Shown here one piece after another: positions 8,913 to 18,659 of a stretch of DNA of 23,147 nucleotides. The stretch covers positions 1 to 23,147 of the forward strand of contig JAUCBJ010003598.1 of the NCBI GenBank assembly GCA_032718475.1. The letters run 5' to 3'. The notes under the pieces were generated by a model that saw only the letters and a program-made list of their open reading frames with translations, had not been told where the DNA came from and did no database searches. Positions within the stretch are counted from its first letter, which is position 1, and each line of letters starts with the position of its first letter. Source of the DNA: Nemertoderma westbladi (Eukaryota > Xenacoelomorpha > Nemertodermatida > Nemertodermatidae). The position numbers and the translations under genes are program-made.

Positions 8913-8920
8913 GTTGTAAG
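8913..8920. repeat. 8-bp target-site duplication GTTGTAAG, right copy
   Basis: Exact copy of 5185-5192, directly after the terminal GTACGCCTTG of the hAT-like element. It fixes the outer edge of that element. Confidence 0.82.
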
Positions 8921-8924
8921 TCAC

Positions 8925-8960
8925 TTTTTTGTCAAAGTCGTTAACAAGTTTGACAAAAAA
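8925..8960. repeat. Hairpin with perfect 12-bp arms
   Basis: TTTTTTGTCAAA (8925-8936) and TTTGACAAAAAA (8949-8960) are perfect inverted arms around a 12-base loop. A third related copy (TTTTTTGTCAACAAAAAAG) follows at about 8969-8987. No function is evident. Confidence 0.65.
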
Positions 8961-8987
8961 ATAAAACTTTTTTGTCAACAAAAAAGT

Positions 8988-9435
8988 AATGTTTCCATGA
9001 CATTAATAATAACATTGCATTTAAATGGATAATAGATTAAATAGATAATTATTTCTAATACTAGCTATTTTTTGTTAATTTTTTTATAGATGTTATAGAA
9101 CAAGTGTTGGTTATTAATTTTGATAAATTTTTCTATTCTAGAACATTTTTTTTCAAGAACATTTTTTGGAAAAAATACCATACTACTATCAGAAGGTCAA
9201 ATATTTGTTCTAGAAAAGAAATCCTCATGATAAAAGATAGAATAGTATTACTAGATAGTACTATTACTACTATACTAGATAGTATTTGCTATTTTTTTTG
9301 AAAATGTTCTGAAACTATTATAGTAGCTATCAATTAAGAAAATTATTAGTGTTCTAGAACACAGATTTGTGTTATTTACTACGGGAATTTATTAATCTAT
9401 TAAAATCGATTAATTTATTTGGATTTATGTGGATC
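8988..9435. other. AT-rich DNA with TTCTAGAA motifs
   Basis: No gene. The palindrome TTCTAGAA occurs at 9136-9143, about 9208-9214 and 9352-9359, next to CAAGAACATTTTTT-like words that also occur in the arms of the hAT-like element (5545-5590, 8540-8580). The region may be a decayed relative of those arms. It also holds TACTAGATAGTA-type simple repeats at about 9248-9290. Confidence 0.45.
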
Positions 9436-9500
9436 CGAAGAATTCCGTCCCGGACAATTCCGACCAGGACAATTCCGACCTAGGACAATCCCGACAACCC
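9436..9500 (+). repeat. Second copy of the GGACAATTCCGACCC tandem repeat
   Basis: About four imperfect 15-bp units (GGACAATTCCGACCA, GGACAATTCCGACCTA, GGACAATCCCGACAA), same orientation as the array at 5065-5133. The two arrays bracket the nested transposon block. Confidence 0.75.
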
Positions 9501-9664
9501 CGGTAATAATTGGGTTAAGTCCACTTGGATCAAATTGGCCTTGGCCGATACTGCCTTGTATTTTTGTCTTAGGCCTATATATATATGGCAGTCAACTGAG
9601 TGGGTAATCCTTGGCATAACGGCCGTAGGGGGCCAGTACAGCAGCAATATTTTGTTAAAATTGT

Positions 9665-10640
9665 CCCTCCGTCCCTCCGTCCCTCAGTCCCTCCGTCCCT
9701 CCGTCCCTCCGTCCCTCCGTCCCCCCGTCCCTCCGTCCCTCCGTCCCTCCGTCCCTCCGTCCCTCCGTCCCTCCGTCCCTCCGTCCCTCCGTCCCCCCGT
9801 CCCTCCGTCCCTCCGTCCCTCCGTCCCTCCGTCCCTCCGTCCCTCCGTCCCTCCGTCCCTCCGTCCCTCCGTCCCTCCGTCCCTCCGTCCCTCCGTCCCT
9901 CCGTCCCTCCGTCCCTCCGTCCCTCCGTCCCTCCGTCCCTCCGTCCCTCCGTCCCTCCGTCCCTCCGTCCCTCCGTCCCTCCGTCCCTCCGTCCCTCCGT
10001 CCCTCCGTCCCTCCGTCCCTCCGTCCCTCCGTCCCTCCGTCCCTCCGTCCCTCCGTCCCTCCGTCCCTCCGTCCCTCCGTCCCTCCGTCCCTCCGTCCCT
10101 CCGTCCCTCCGTCCCTCCGTCCCTCCGTCCCTCCGTCCCTCCGTCCCTCCGTCCCTCCGTCCCTCCGTCCCTCCGTCCCTCCGTCCCTCCGTCCCTCCGT
10201 CCCTCCGTCCCTCCGTCCCTCCGTCCCTCCGTCCCTCCGTCCCTCCGTCCCTCCGTCCCTCCGTCCCTCCGTCCCTCCGTCCCTCCGTCCCTCCGTCCCT
10301 CCGTCCCTCCGTCCCTCCGTCCCTCCGTCCCTCCGTCCATCCGTCCCTCCGTCCCTCCGTCCCTCCGTCCCTCCGTCCCTCCGTCCCTCCGTCCCTCCGT
10401 CCCTCCGTCCCTCCGTCCCTCCGTCCCTCCGTCCCTCCGTCCCTCCGTCCCTCCGTCCCTCCGTCCCTCCGTCCCTCCGTCCCTCCGTCCCTCCGTCCCT
10501 CCGTCCCTCCGTCCCTCCGTCCCTCCGTCCCTCCGTCCCTCCGTCCCTCCGTCCCTCCGTCCCTCCGTCCCTCCGTCCCTCCGTCCCTCCGTCCCTCCGT
10601 CCCTCCGTCCCTCCGTCCCTCCGTCCCTCCGTCCCTCCGT
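9665..10640. repeat. 8-bp satellite (CCCTCCGT) x 122
   Basis: 976 bp, exactly 122 units of CCCTCCGT. I found only four variant units: CCCTCAGT near 9681, CCCCCCGT at 9721 and 9793, and CCATCCGT at 10337. Such homogeneity points to recent expansion. The very long open frames over it, on both strands, come only from the 24-base periodicity (PSLRPSVP and GGTEGRRD repeats). The minus strand reads GGGACGGA repeated, i.e. a GGG run every 8 bases, which fits a G-quadruplex pattern all along. True length is likely uncertain in short-read or collapsed assemblies. Confidence 0.97.
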
Positions 10641-10689
10641 GGGACGCGGCCTAGGGCCTCGTTTGGAAGGATTTTTGGCGCTCACCCCA

Positions 10690-10711
10690 CCCCCCCCCCC
10701 CCCTCCCCCCC
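10690..10711. repeat. C tract, 14 C then T then 7 C
   Basis: A cytosine run shortly downstream of the 8-bp satellite, continuing as C/T-rich sequence to about 10720. Confidence 0.9.
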
Positions 10712-12945
10712 TCCGCCTCCAATATGAAATAACCAAAGCCAACAGTGCCCCTCCACCCTGTTTCTAAATGTTGCATCGTGACAGTTCACGGTTGACCAAT
10801 CGGTGTCGTTATAAACCTTTGGAGTTGATTAAACCTCTGGTAAGTACATTGGCTAAACTATGCCTAACAGAGGGCGGGCCTAGTGTGCTTGTTATTGACT
10901 TTCTAATTCCGATTAAAAAATACACAAGTCAGTAAAGGGTCATGTTATAGATACAAGCGAGAGAACCTAACCAAAAGGCGTGTTAGGAATATTTTAGAAA
11001 ATAAGTAATATTTGGAATATCAACGAATTAACTTTCAACTTGCTGTTTCTCATACATTTTTGGTGCTTTAGGCCTAAGTCAAAACAACTTCCCATTAACA
11101 AACAATAATTCAACTGTAAATAATCAGTGTGGAAATTTTACAGTATTATTGTTATTATTAGTATCTTACAGTATTATTAATCATTGATGTGAAAGGTTCG
11201 AAGGTGTCTAGACTTTTTAGCTTTGCGGCGTAGGTACAAATCCAAGGGCTGTAGAAATTTCGCACTGTTATGTCGCAAAAGAAAACACTCCAGAAATTCC
11301 TGCTTACTCGTACCTTGCGGAACAATGGGAACCTGTTGGGGAAGCTTTTGGTGGGAGAGTAAAAAAGGATTGGATAGTTGTGGAGTGGTTATCCGTGGGA
11401 GTCAGAGTGCCGGCGTCCTGTCTGCCTTAAAGGAAACAGCCAAGAGAGGGGATTCGCTTCGGGTTGCAACCTGTGTTTCGTATTTCACAGGTTCACAGAT
11501 CCCTTTACCTTTACTTTTATTATTATCCATGTAATTACTGGAGGAATTCAAATGAGGATATTTTATATCCCTCTAAAATTCCTTACTCAACCAACGCATC
11601 TCATATACTGTAGTAGTGATTGATCTCTGCACACACTGCATGATTCCCAGCAAACCTTAACTGAATCCCGATTTGTAATTTGTATGCTAATTTCAACCCT
11701 TTAATGTGTACATACTGTACAGCACAGTAGGTACAGTAGGCTTCCGCCATACTGTACAAACGGTAGCAGTGAATCCATCTTGTATGACAGCTTTTTCCCC
11801 AAAGACTGATTTGATGAGTTGTTGTCACGTATTAGGAGTGTTAATTACGCCCTATTGCGTTACCTTTTTGCTTGGATGCACGGGATCAGCAGTTGATGCT
11901 ATTTTGATGCCTTTTCTTTCACCTCCCCGGGGGTTAAACCCAATTTCCGGCGGCGTATAATTACGGGTTGACACGCCAAGTGAGGAAATGGGGTTCCTAA
12001 CTACGCGATATATGGTTGAAATGTGCCCCAGGTTGCAGTTACTCTACCCTATACTGCTGTACGGTACGCACCCTTCGGAAACCAGAAAACGAGAGGCGTG
12101 GGATTCTACAGTATATAGCAGATATCTTATCAGCAGTTGTGTTATTATTCTCACTCTGAATACAGATGAACGATTTTTTATCATAACTATTAAATATTCA
12201 TTTTATTGTAATTGTAAATCTAAAGTTGAATTTTGAATGTAAGGCGTATATTAGGCCTATCCACATGGATAGTGTTGGTGAAACTCGCACAAAGTACAAT
12301 AATTATTTATTATTGATGATGATACATATTTAAATAATTAATTAATCTAAATCCCGTAAGTGATATGCCAGGCGTAGTGGTGTTGTCATCTGTGGCATGG
12401 ATGTACAACATATAAAAATTGAATTTTAGGCCTATTCAAAATTTGTGTAGATAATTTTGTTACTAAGATTACGTCCAGAGAGATCAGCTTCATTTTTTCG
12501 AAGTATATTATTCAATTAATATTCGCTAATCAGTAATATTGCGTATATTTCGTAAAGAGACAGGAGGGGAAAATGGACGCAAAACCCGCCTTGGCGAATT
12601 AATATCCCGCCTCAATGTTAAATTCTCAATTTAGGGAAAGGAGCAGGTTACAGTGGCACGTTATTTTAACCAAAACAATAAACTAAGCACAATAGAACAG
12701 GTTACAGTTTTATTTTTGAGAATAATCAGCTGTTATTTGCGTCGAATTTCCGTAAAAACTATTACTATAACAAAATAAAGTGCGCTCAATTACTTTACTC
12801 ACCCCACATTGTTTGTACATTTAGTTATTTAAAATATCATCATTTATTAATGCTTATAATGATTTTAATAATTAATTATTAAATAAATGGTAATGTTCTT
12901 CATCCATTTCCCCTGGAGAGGGATGCATTTTTATTGCGTCCAGTT
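10712..12945. other. Unassigned DNA, no recognised gene
   Basis: Several short open frames of 75-103 codons occur (11223-11534, 11378-11623, 11706-11960, 11988-12236), but none has a motif or composition I recognise, and they overlap each other. TACTGTAC and ACAGTAGG words are frequent around 11700-11760. I see no element ends, tRNA or tandem array. Confidence 0.5.
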
Positions 12946-12963
12946 CCCCCCCCCCCCCCCCCC
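12946..12963. repeat. Homopolymer C tract (18 C)
   Basis: An uninterrupted run of 18 C in AT-rich DNA, similar to the tracts at 1380-1399 and 3613-3628. Confidence 0.95.
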
Positions 12964-13238
12964 TTTCTGTTCGTAAAATGACTTAATTGTATAAACACTG
13001 CAGCTTACCGTGTAATTTTTTTTATCTGTAAACTATATTTGTTAATTGTACAGTATATCTTAAACCGAGTAATCATGGTAGGTAGACCTTAATGTGGTGG
13101 CGCTGTCTGTGATGTGGCATTGTGTTGTCTGGAAATCTACCAACAGATGTGTTGATGCGACATACAGCCTGTGTAGCCTAGTGTGTGGCGGGGCTTGCCA
13201 TGGATTACCTGTCCCCAAGCTTGACACTACAACAAAAT

Positions 13239-13280
13239 CGCCTCCGCTTTGCAGGACATTGCTTTCGCCGTGAGGACCAG
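13239..13280 (+). pseudogene. LINE reverse-transcriptase C-terminal scrap, plus strand
   Basis: Fourteen codons read [14 protein letters not shown], the conserved motif near the C-terminus of many non-LTR retrotransposon reverse transcriptases (family form LRFAGHC.R..DQPV). The frame stays open a little upstream (ATG at 13200) and downstream, but recognisable homology stops on both sides. A close relative lies on the other strand at 21321-21394, with 38 of 42 bases identical in the shared motif. This is a remnant, not a functional gene. Confidence 0.65.
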
Positions 13281-13314
13281 CAGTGGGATTACTTCACTAA
13301 CACACTCACCTGGA

Positions 13315-13405
13315 ATACCTGGAATAGTTAGGGAATTTCTTTTTTTCTAGAAATGTCAGGGAAATTGTACAAATCAGGGAAATGTCAGGGAATGTCATTG
13401 TACAG
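13315..13405 (+). repeat. Interspersed TCAGGGAAAT words
   Basis: Four or five irregularly spaced words of the type (G)TCAGGGAA(A)T occur at about 13330-13400, together with a duplicated TACCTGGAAT or GGAAT element. This looks like a degenerate short tandem repeat following the LINE scrap. Confidence 0.5.
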
Positions 13406-15527
13406 GAACTGGATACATGGTGTTATAAGCGAAAATGTATTATATTTTCTCTGCTCGCTTCCCACGCCATTCCATTTCCTCACATCACTAAATTTGGAGT
13501 AAGATAATATAATATAATAATAATATAGGGCCTCTACTAATATTCAATAAAAATGTTCTACCAGCCTGAGTGTCTGTATTTGGGCTCCAAATTATTACAT
13601 TAAGTAGATCTACATTCCATATAGTCCAATTAACATTCACCACACTCCTATTGTAACTCAAATTTCTTAAGTTTAACAATCTTTATAGCGAAAGAATTGG
13701 AATTTATATTATCATTTCATTAATTTAAAAATTTGCTAACATCAGTCATTCCAATCTACCGTTTTTTTCGTTTATAGAAGGAATTCCCGCTAATATTTAC
13801 AATTTAATTCCCTCCTATAAGTAGCTGCTAACATCCCAGGAACGTGCTTATCTTTCCCCATCATCCATCTCCCTATTGACAAGTACCTCTAATTAATTGA
13901 GGCTTGTGGAGTTTTCGGGTTTATTTATCAGAAACCGTCATTCTACAATCGAACTTTTTGTGCCACTTATTAAATCAGCTGTCCGGAAATTCAATGGGGT
14001 TGTTAATGCATTGGAAAATAGGGAGATAAGAAAAAAAGGGTTGTCCTCGCACTACACACACAGCCTTTATCCTCTCAGCAATTATGATATTAAAATTATG
14101 ATAAAAAAATTACTCGAAATTATGATACAAAAATATTATTTATGCATATTATTTATCCTTCATAATATGGCCTAGTTTTTATGTATTTCCAAGTTACCGG
14201 TACTTATTTTTAAGATTGATAAGATTATTCATTACCTGGCTCATGCAGGAAGTTCTGTTATACGGAATAAATTATTCTAATTATTATTAATTATTAAAAT
14301 TATTCTATAATGCTGGCAGCGACTCAATCCGTAGTTCATAATGTCTTTTGCATTTAGTATAGGCGTGGAATGCCCCCATTAAATTCATATTCTAAGATAA
14401 GCGCACCTGTGTTCTCAATAACTTAGTAAACAAAAGTCAGACCTTCATGTAATACATACAGCATCAGTTCGCAAGGAAGCCAAATCATATCTTACTCTAT
14501 ATCAGTATAATCGCGTCTACTAATTAATCCATCAACGATTTGACTAAATCTCCCATCGATGTAAAAGTAACATTATCCGTGAACGCGAAAACACCGACGT
14601 CTCATCTCATTTGGCAGTTACCTGTATGACTTGAAATGTAGCACACTATCTCCCAAGGTATAACTCTCTCCTCACTCGATAACCACCACTTTTATTTACA
14701 CCCCAGCATAGGGACAGGTCCCCAGTAGTTCAGTTGTAAGAACTCGGCGGTATAATTGGCCTTCACTAAATGGTTATACCCTTTTATCTGCATTGTTGTT
14801 TGCGCTTTCGCAATGCGACAGATAACAACACCAATTACCTTCGGTTCGTATCTGTAAGAGAAGCAAACTGATTTGCGTAATTGTATATATGGAGAGCTTT
14901 CGACGAGCAAACTGCCTCGTACATTCTTCCCATTGCAATGCAGCTATTCGGTCGAATTGTTAATCAGCGGAAAACCTGAAAATCCACTTGAAATATACCT
15001 AAGTTGGTTCCCCTTGCAGCGAACCTGCCCACTCTAGAACTCTCTAGTCGACCAATAACAACTCACACAATCCGCTGTCATACATTCAATTACAATTCAT
15101 ATCGTACCGGTGCGCACCACTGGACGACTGTCACTTACCTGGTTGCTTTCACTTGGCGTGAATATAAATTACTTCGCGAAGAATAATCACGCGTTAAAGG
15201 ATTTCTTACGATTTAATGGTCGATTTAAGTATATTATTGTAATTTTTTACTTATTCTTTTTTGAAAATATATACAGTATGGCCTATTCTCATATAATTGG
15301 ATTTTTGATTATCTCTTATATATTTACTGTAAATGTGGGAAAGTTGACTTTTTATCGCCAGGACTGTCAATGAAATGTATCTTGTCAATGCATTTCTACA
15401 GTACGTATCGCACTCATTAAAAGTCATTAGGAAACAGATTAATAAAAAATATATATGAACACAACTACTTATAATTGCAAATATCTTACAGTAGTTGCGT
15501 TACTATAGGCTACTGTAGATATAGGCC
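13406..15527. other. Unassigned DNA, no recognised gene
   Basis: Open frames of 60-92 codons occur (13488-13679 minus, 13897-14175, 14692-14910 minus, 15004-15186, 15110-15373). None shows a known motif, and composition follows the AT-rich background. The part at 14540-15170 is less AT-rich and might hold upstream regulatory DNA or an unseen exon, but I cannot support one. Confidence 0.45.
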
Positions 15528-15796
15528 TACAGGGTGTACCACAAAAATTGCCCCCTTTTCATATTTTAATAGCGCATCCCCATATGAATGTAAAGTTGGT
15601 ATCTTGTTTTCGCCTGAAAGCCAGGAAAACAACTAAGACTTTGGTGTAATGTCTGGATAAAAATTGTTGCTATGGAAACTGTATGAGTAAGTTTGAAGTT
15701 ATAAGTCAGTTTTCTCATATTTGTATTAGAAATAATATTGGCTTAGATAAAAGAACAGAGTTTATACAGTACAGTACCAGTAATTTACTAAGGATG

Positions 15797-16235
15797 TTAG
15801 ACCTCAACATGGTCACCTCCGATGTCCACGACCTTGTTAAGAGGCGAAATGGTCTCAGTGCAGCATCTTTGAAGATGTTCAGATGGTATAGCATCAAACT
15901 CGCTGCACATTGCTCTTACTCACATGAACTGCTAACGATACGCAACGCACAGATGTTTCTGGAGTGGTGGAATCTTCGTTGAAGCTGGCTTCTATAACCT
16001 TTTTTACGAATTTTTTAGTTTCAAACTTGTTTGTTAAGCCTGCGATGTCCTTATTGTCAGGTCGCCGCACACCTGGACAGGACACAGGCCCATATGTCTG
16101 TGTAAATTTTAGACTAGTGAGTTTTTTAGAGTATGTCTGGTCGTCTGGTAAAATGTCTTTAAAGATAAAGACCTTCTGCTCTCCAGTACACAATATTGTA
16201 GGAAATGTTGACAAGATGACATGACCACAAATCGC
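15797..16235 (-). pseudogene. Tc1/mariner (IS630-type) transposase remnant, DDE core deleted
   Basis: Read on the minus strand from about 16235, the frame resembles the N-terminal DNA-binding half of IS630/Tc1-mariner transposases: a first helix-turn-helix segment (EQKVFIFKDILPDD, TQTYGPV), then IAGLTNKFE (family: LVNKFRETGSV), a TTPET segment and VSKSNVQRV (family: VSKSTVQRVL). At 15894 the frame ends; one base off, it continues as FDAIPSEHLQRC...VVDIGGDH to a stop at 15797, resembling the C-terminal tail (IP...L.RC......GGHH). The whole catalytic DDE/D core, some 200 residues in relatives, is missing between these parts. The identification rests on motif recognition. Confidence 0.65.
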
Positions 16236-16284
16236 AATAGCAGCACTCACAATAAACACATCAAGTTCTAGAATTTGGAAGCAA

Positions 16285-16353
16285 AGATGCTTCACTGAGA
16301 CCATTTTGCGTCTTAACAAGGTCGTGGACAGCGTTGAGGTCTACCAACCTTAG
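16285..16353 (+). pseudogene. Inverted second copy of the transposase C-terminal tail
   Basis: On the plus strand 23 codons including a stop read RCFTETILRLNKVVDSVEVYQP, a diverged copy of the minus-strand tail at 15797-15890. Its presence in the right arm shows that the element's inverted repeats are duplicated coding sequence rather than ordinary terminal repeats. Confidence 0.65.
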
Positions 16354-16563
16354 TTAAAATTACTGGTATTGTACTGTATAAACTCTGTTCTTTAAGATAT
16401 TCCCATACATTATTACTAACAGTTTCCATAGCAACAATTTTTATCCAGACGTATACCAATGTCAAAGTTGGTCTCCTGGCTTTCAGGTGACACCAAGATA
16501 TCAACTTTACATTCATATGAAAAATGAAAATGAAAAGGGGGGAATTTTATGGGAATCACTGTA

Positions 16564-17535
16564 TAATAAAATAACTTGGAGTATGTAGTCCTCGAAAACC
16601 CACCTTTTTCCATCGGTTTTTCAAAACAACTATGAACTATCAGTTCAATTTTTATATTATTTTATATTTAACATATTTTTGAATTGGATCCGGTTCGGTT
16701 CTATATTAATGAAAATTCCAACTTTTACTTTGAAAAATGTTTGCCTATAATTCATAGTTCACATAAAATACCAAAGACGCAATTTTTGTCTGATTAACTT
16801 CTACCATTCGTCTGAATCTATAGGTCAAATAGGTTTTGAAACCAACTGAAATTGAAAGTAACCGACTTAGCTATATAGAAGTTGACATCGATCTGTCTCC
16901 TGTTGCTAGGTAACCAACCATCGATTGAACTGCCTATTAATTTCTGTAACGTTTATAGCCTATTTCGTATTGCATATATAAACGTGTTGCTTATGGGAGG
17001 GAGGAGGGTAGAAGGGTTTCTGTCAATACTTGAGATGACATATTCCTTTTTATAAGAGCCACGCTGTGCTTTAATTGGAATACCGCCAGCTGTGGGTGGC
17101 ATTGCTGCTGTTTGGGTTATTAGGGCCTTTACTAGAATGCTATATAGTAAAGGAGAGGCTACTGTATACTCTCTTATACATTAAGTCAATGTTGAGGGTG
17201 GTTGTTGGGGTGAGCTGCTTAATAGGTTTTTGTGTTCTACGATGCTAATATAACTTCCTTTGTATAAGTAAATATTGTTACCAAATGTTGTTATTTATAA
17301 TAAAAAATCATTATAACATTAATTCATTAGTTACTTAAGTTTATTGTTTTATATTATTTTGCTGTTAATATTATGTTACTAATTAGAAAATTTATAATTA
17401 CAATTCTCTATGAAATAAAAAAATAATAAGTTGTATTTTTGATTAATTCATTTTATTCAAGAATAATCATAACCCCATTCTAGAAATTCCTTGCCTGTAT
17501 TATTTAATTTACTTGCTTGCTTAACTTAAGGTATA
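16564..17535. other. Unassigned AT-rich DNA
   Basis: No gene, tandem array or element end recognised. It contains a short purine-rich patch (GGGAGGGAGGAGGG at about 16996-17009) and very AT-rich DNA at 17270-17460. Confidence 0.5.
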
Positions 17536-17539
17536 TATT

Positions 17540-17706
17540 GTTGTGTACCGCCACGTAAGGATGCATGGCCGAAATGCACCCTAGCTGCAGCTGGTCCCTA
17601 TAAATCATTCGTGCCGAAACGAAAACTACCTTGGTTCCCATGGGGGATCGAACCCTCGACCTCTGGAGAAATGTGAATTCAATGCAACCGCTACACCAGG
17701 GTGGGA
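17540..17706 (-). mobile_element. tRNA-derived SINE-like unit
   Basis: On the minus strand, 17706-17632 resembles a tRNA gene: it starts TCCCACCC and has a perfect A box (TGGTGTAGCGG, 17698-17688), a perfect B box (GGTTCGATCCC, 17654-17644) and a 3' end TGGGAACCA. The end stem pairs only five bases (TCCCA/TGGGA), the T stem is imperfect and no convincing anticodon stem forms, so it is unlikely to be a working tRNA. An unrelated tail of about 90 bases follows (to about 17540), as in a SINE body. Intact boxes suggest RNA polymerase III could once transcribe it. The tail edge and target duplications are not resolved. Confidence 0.55.
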
Positions 17707-18510
17707 CTTAGTTATAACTTATTAATTGCGAATTGCATCTGCTCGGTTTCTGTATTCAGCTAATCAAATGTTATATGATTGTTGGTTTTTAACGATGTAA
17801 TGTAAGTAATTACCCTCACATAGAGTGAATGATTTGGGGTATGTTCCTTTATTGTCCATCCGTTTCGCTTAAGGTATAGAAACAACAGGTGATGTCTGGA
17901 GAGAGTAGGGATCGGTGGTTCGTTGATTGCTGTTATCTATTGGACCCAGTTTTACCCCCAATTAAATGCAATATAAAATGAACTTTATGAATCCATCTAT
18001 TTGAAGTTATATAGTTTAGTTTGGTAACAATAATTCATTGATCTAAAAGAACAAATAATATCTCTAATCGTATTTTATTTTATTTTTTATTCATTATTTT
18101 ATTTTTTTTATTTTTGTTTGCGCTAATATTTCGCTTGTGGCACTCGTAACGCATTTATTGGTAATAATAATAGCTTGGCCTTCCGAGAAAACCACCTAAC
18201 CTAATTGGGTCGAAACATATTGAGATTGGATGAAACTTCTAGGCAGCAATTGGTTTTTAATTTTGGTAATTACGTACCTATATGTAGAGTATTGTATTAA
18301 ACATGTTTGGCCAACAACTAAAAAAGATATGTTGGTTAATATAGTTAATATATGGCTGTGTATGCTAATGTTGCTCCAATATCTTATATATTGTTTATAA
18401 TAACAATAAATGTTATAGTATATGTTAATATAATATTTAATCTAATTTTTAATGTTCATATATACATTACATATTTATATAAAATATTCTAAAATAAAAC
18501 TTCCTCACAT
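17707..18510. other. Region upstream of the KCNAB start codon
   Basis: No exon or clear promoter motif is recognised. It is AT-rich, with a T/A run at about 18068-18120. If exon 1 below is the first exon, the promoter and 5' UTR lie here, but no TATA box or initiator can be singled out in such AT-rich DNA. Confidence 0.4.
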
Positions 18511-18659
18511 ATGGGTGATTCAGTGGTGTATCGTAGGTTGCCTGGCGACAAGATTTTATGGCCCACAAATACCTGGGAATGGCCAAATAACGATGAGTCA
18601 TTAAAAAAACGCATGGTCGCTAGGAGATTATCCAATCACACATCGGTATCGACAGGAAG
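18511..18659 (+). CDS. KCNAB: KCNAB exon 1 (predicted start exon)
   Basis: ATG at 18511 (context CACATATGG) opens 49 codons plus two bases, ending at AG|GTAGAG (donor at 18660). The two leftover bases AG plus the T of exon 2 make a Ser codon, so phase fits. The N-terminal peptide has no homologue I know, as expected for the variable Kv-beta N-terminus. It ends in a basic RRLSNHTS stretch that resembles a PKA site. The exon is too short to stand out alone. It could be one of several alternative first exons, as in vertebrate KCNAB1. Confidence 0.6.

Larger units (their letters stand above)
15530..16561 (-). mobile_element. Palindromic Tc1/mariner-type derivative (1032 bp) flanked by TA
   Basis: Ends are CAGGGTGTACCAC at 15530 and its divergent complement ending in CACTG at 16561; TA dinucleotides flank both (15528-15529, 16562-16563), the Tc1/mariner target. 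Inverted arms cover about 15530-15871 and 16282-16561, including shared blocks such as CATATGAATGTAAAGTTG, CTGAAAGCCAGGA and AACAGAGTTTATACAGTAC. The left arm carries roughly 45-60 extra bases. Both arms contain the transposase C-terminus and 3' region, so the element is an inverted duplication of its own 3' end surrounding an internally deleted transposase gene. It cannot encode an active enzyme; it is a MITE-like, non-autonomous derivative. Confidence 0.8.

Noticed and set aside
9535-10767. Very long open frames (410, 375 and 352 codons) on both strands
   Set aside because: They are produced by the 8-bp repeat, whose 24-base period avoids stops in several frames; the peptides are pure PSLRPSVP or GGTEGRRD repeats.
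10796-10816. CCAAT and TATAAA as a promoter
   Set aside because: The spacing of about 10 bases is too short for a normal pair and no gene follows; chance in AT-rich DNA.
10712-15527. Several 60-103 codon open frames
   Set aside because: They overlap each other, follow base composition and show no motif or family resemblance; no splice structure could be supported.
17632-17706. Functional tRNA gene on the minus strand
   Set aside because: Boxes A and B are good, but the acceptor stem pairs only five bases, the T stem is imperfect and no anticodon arm forms. A SINE head or pseudogene fits better.
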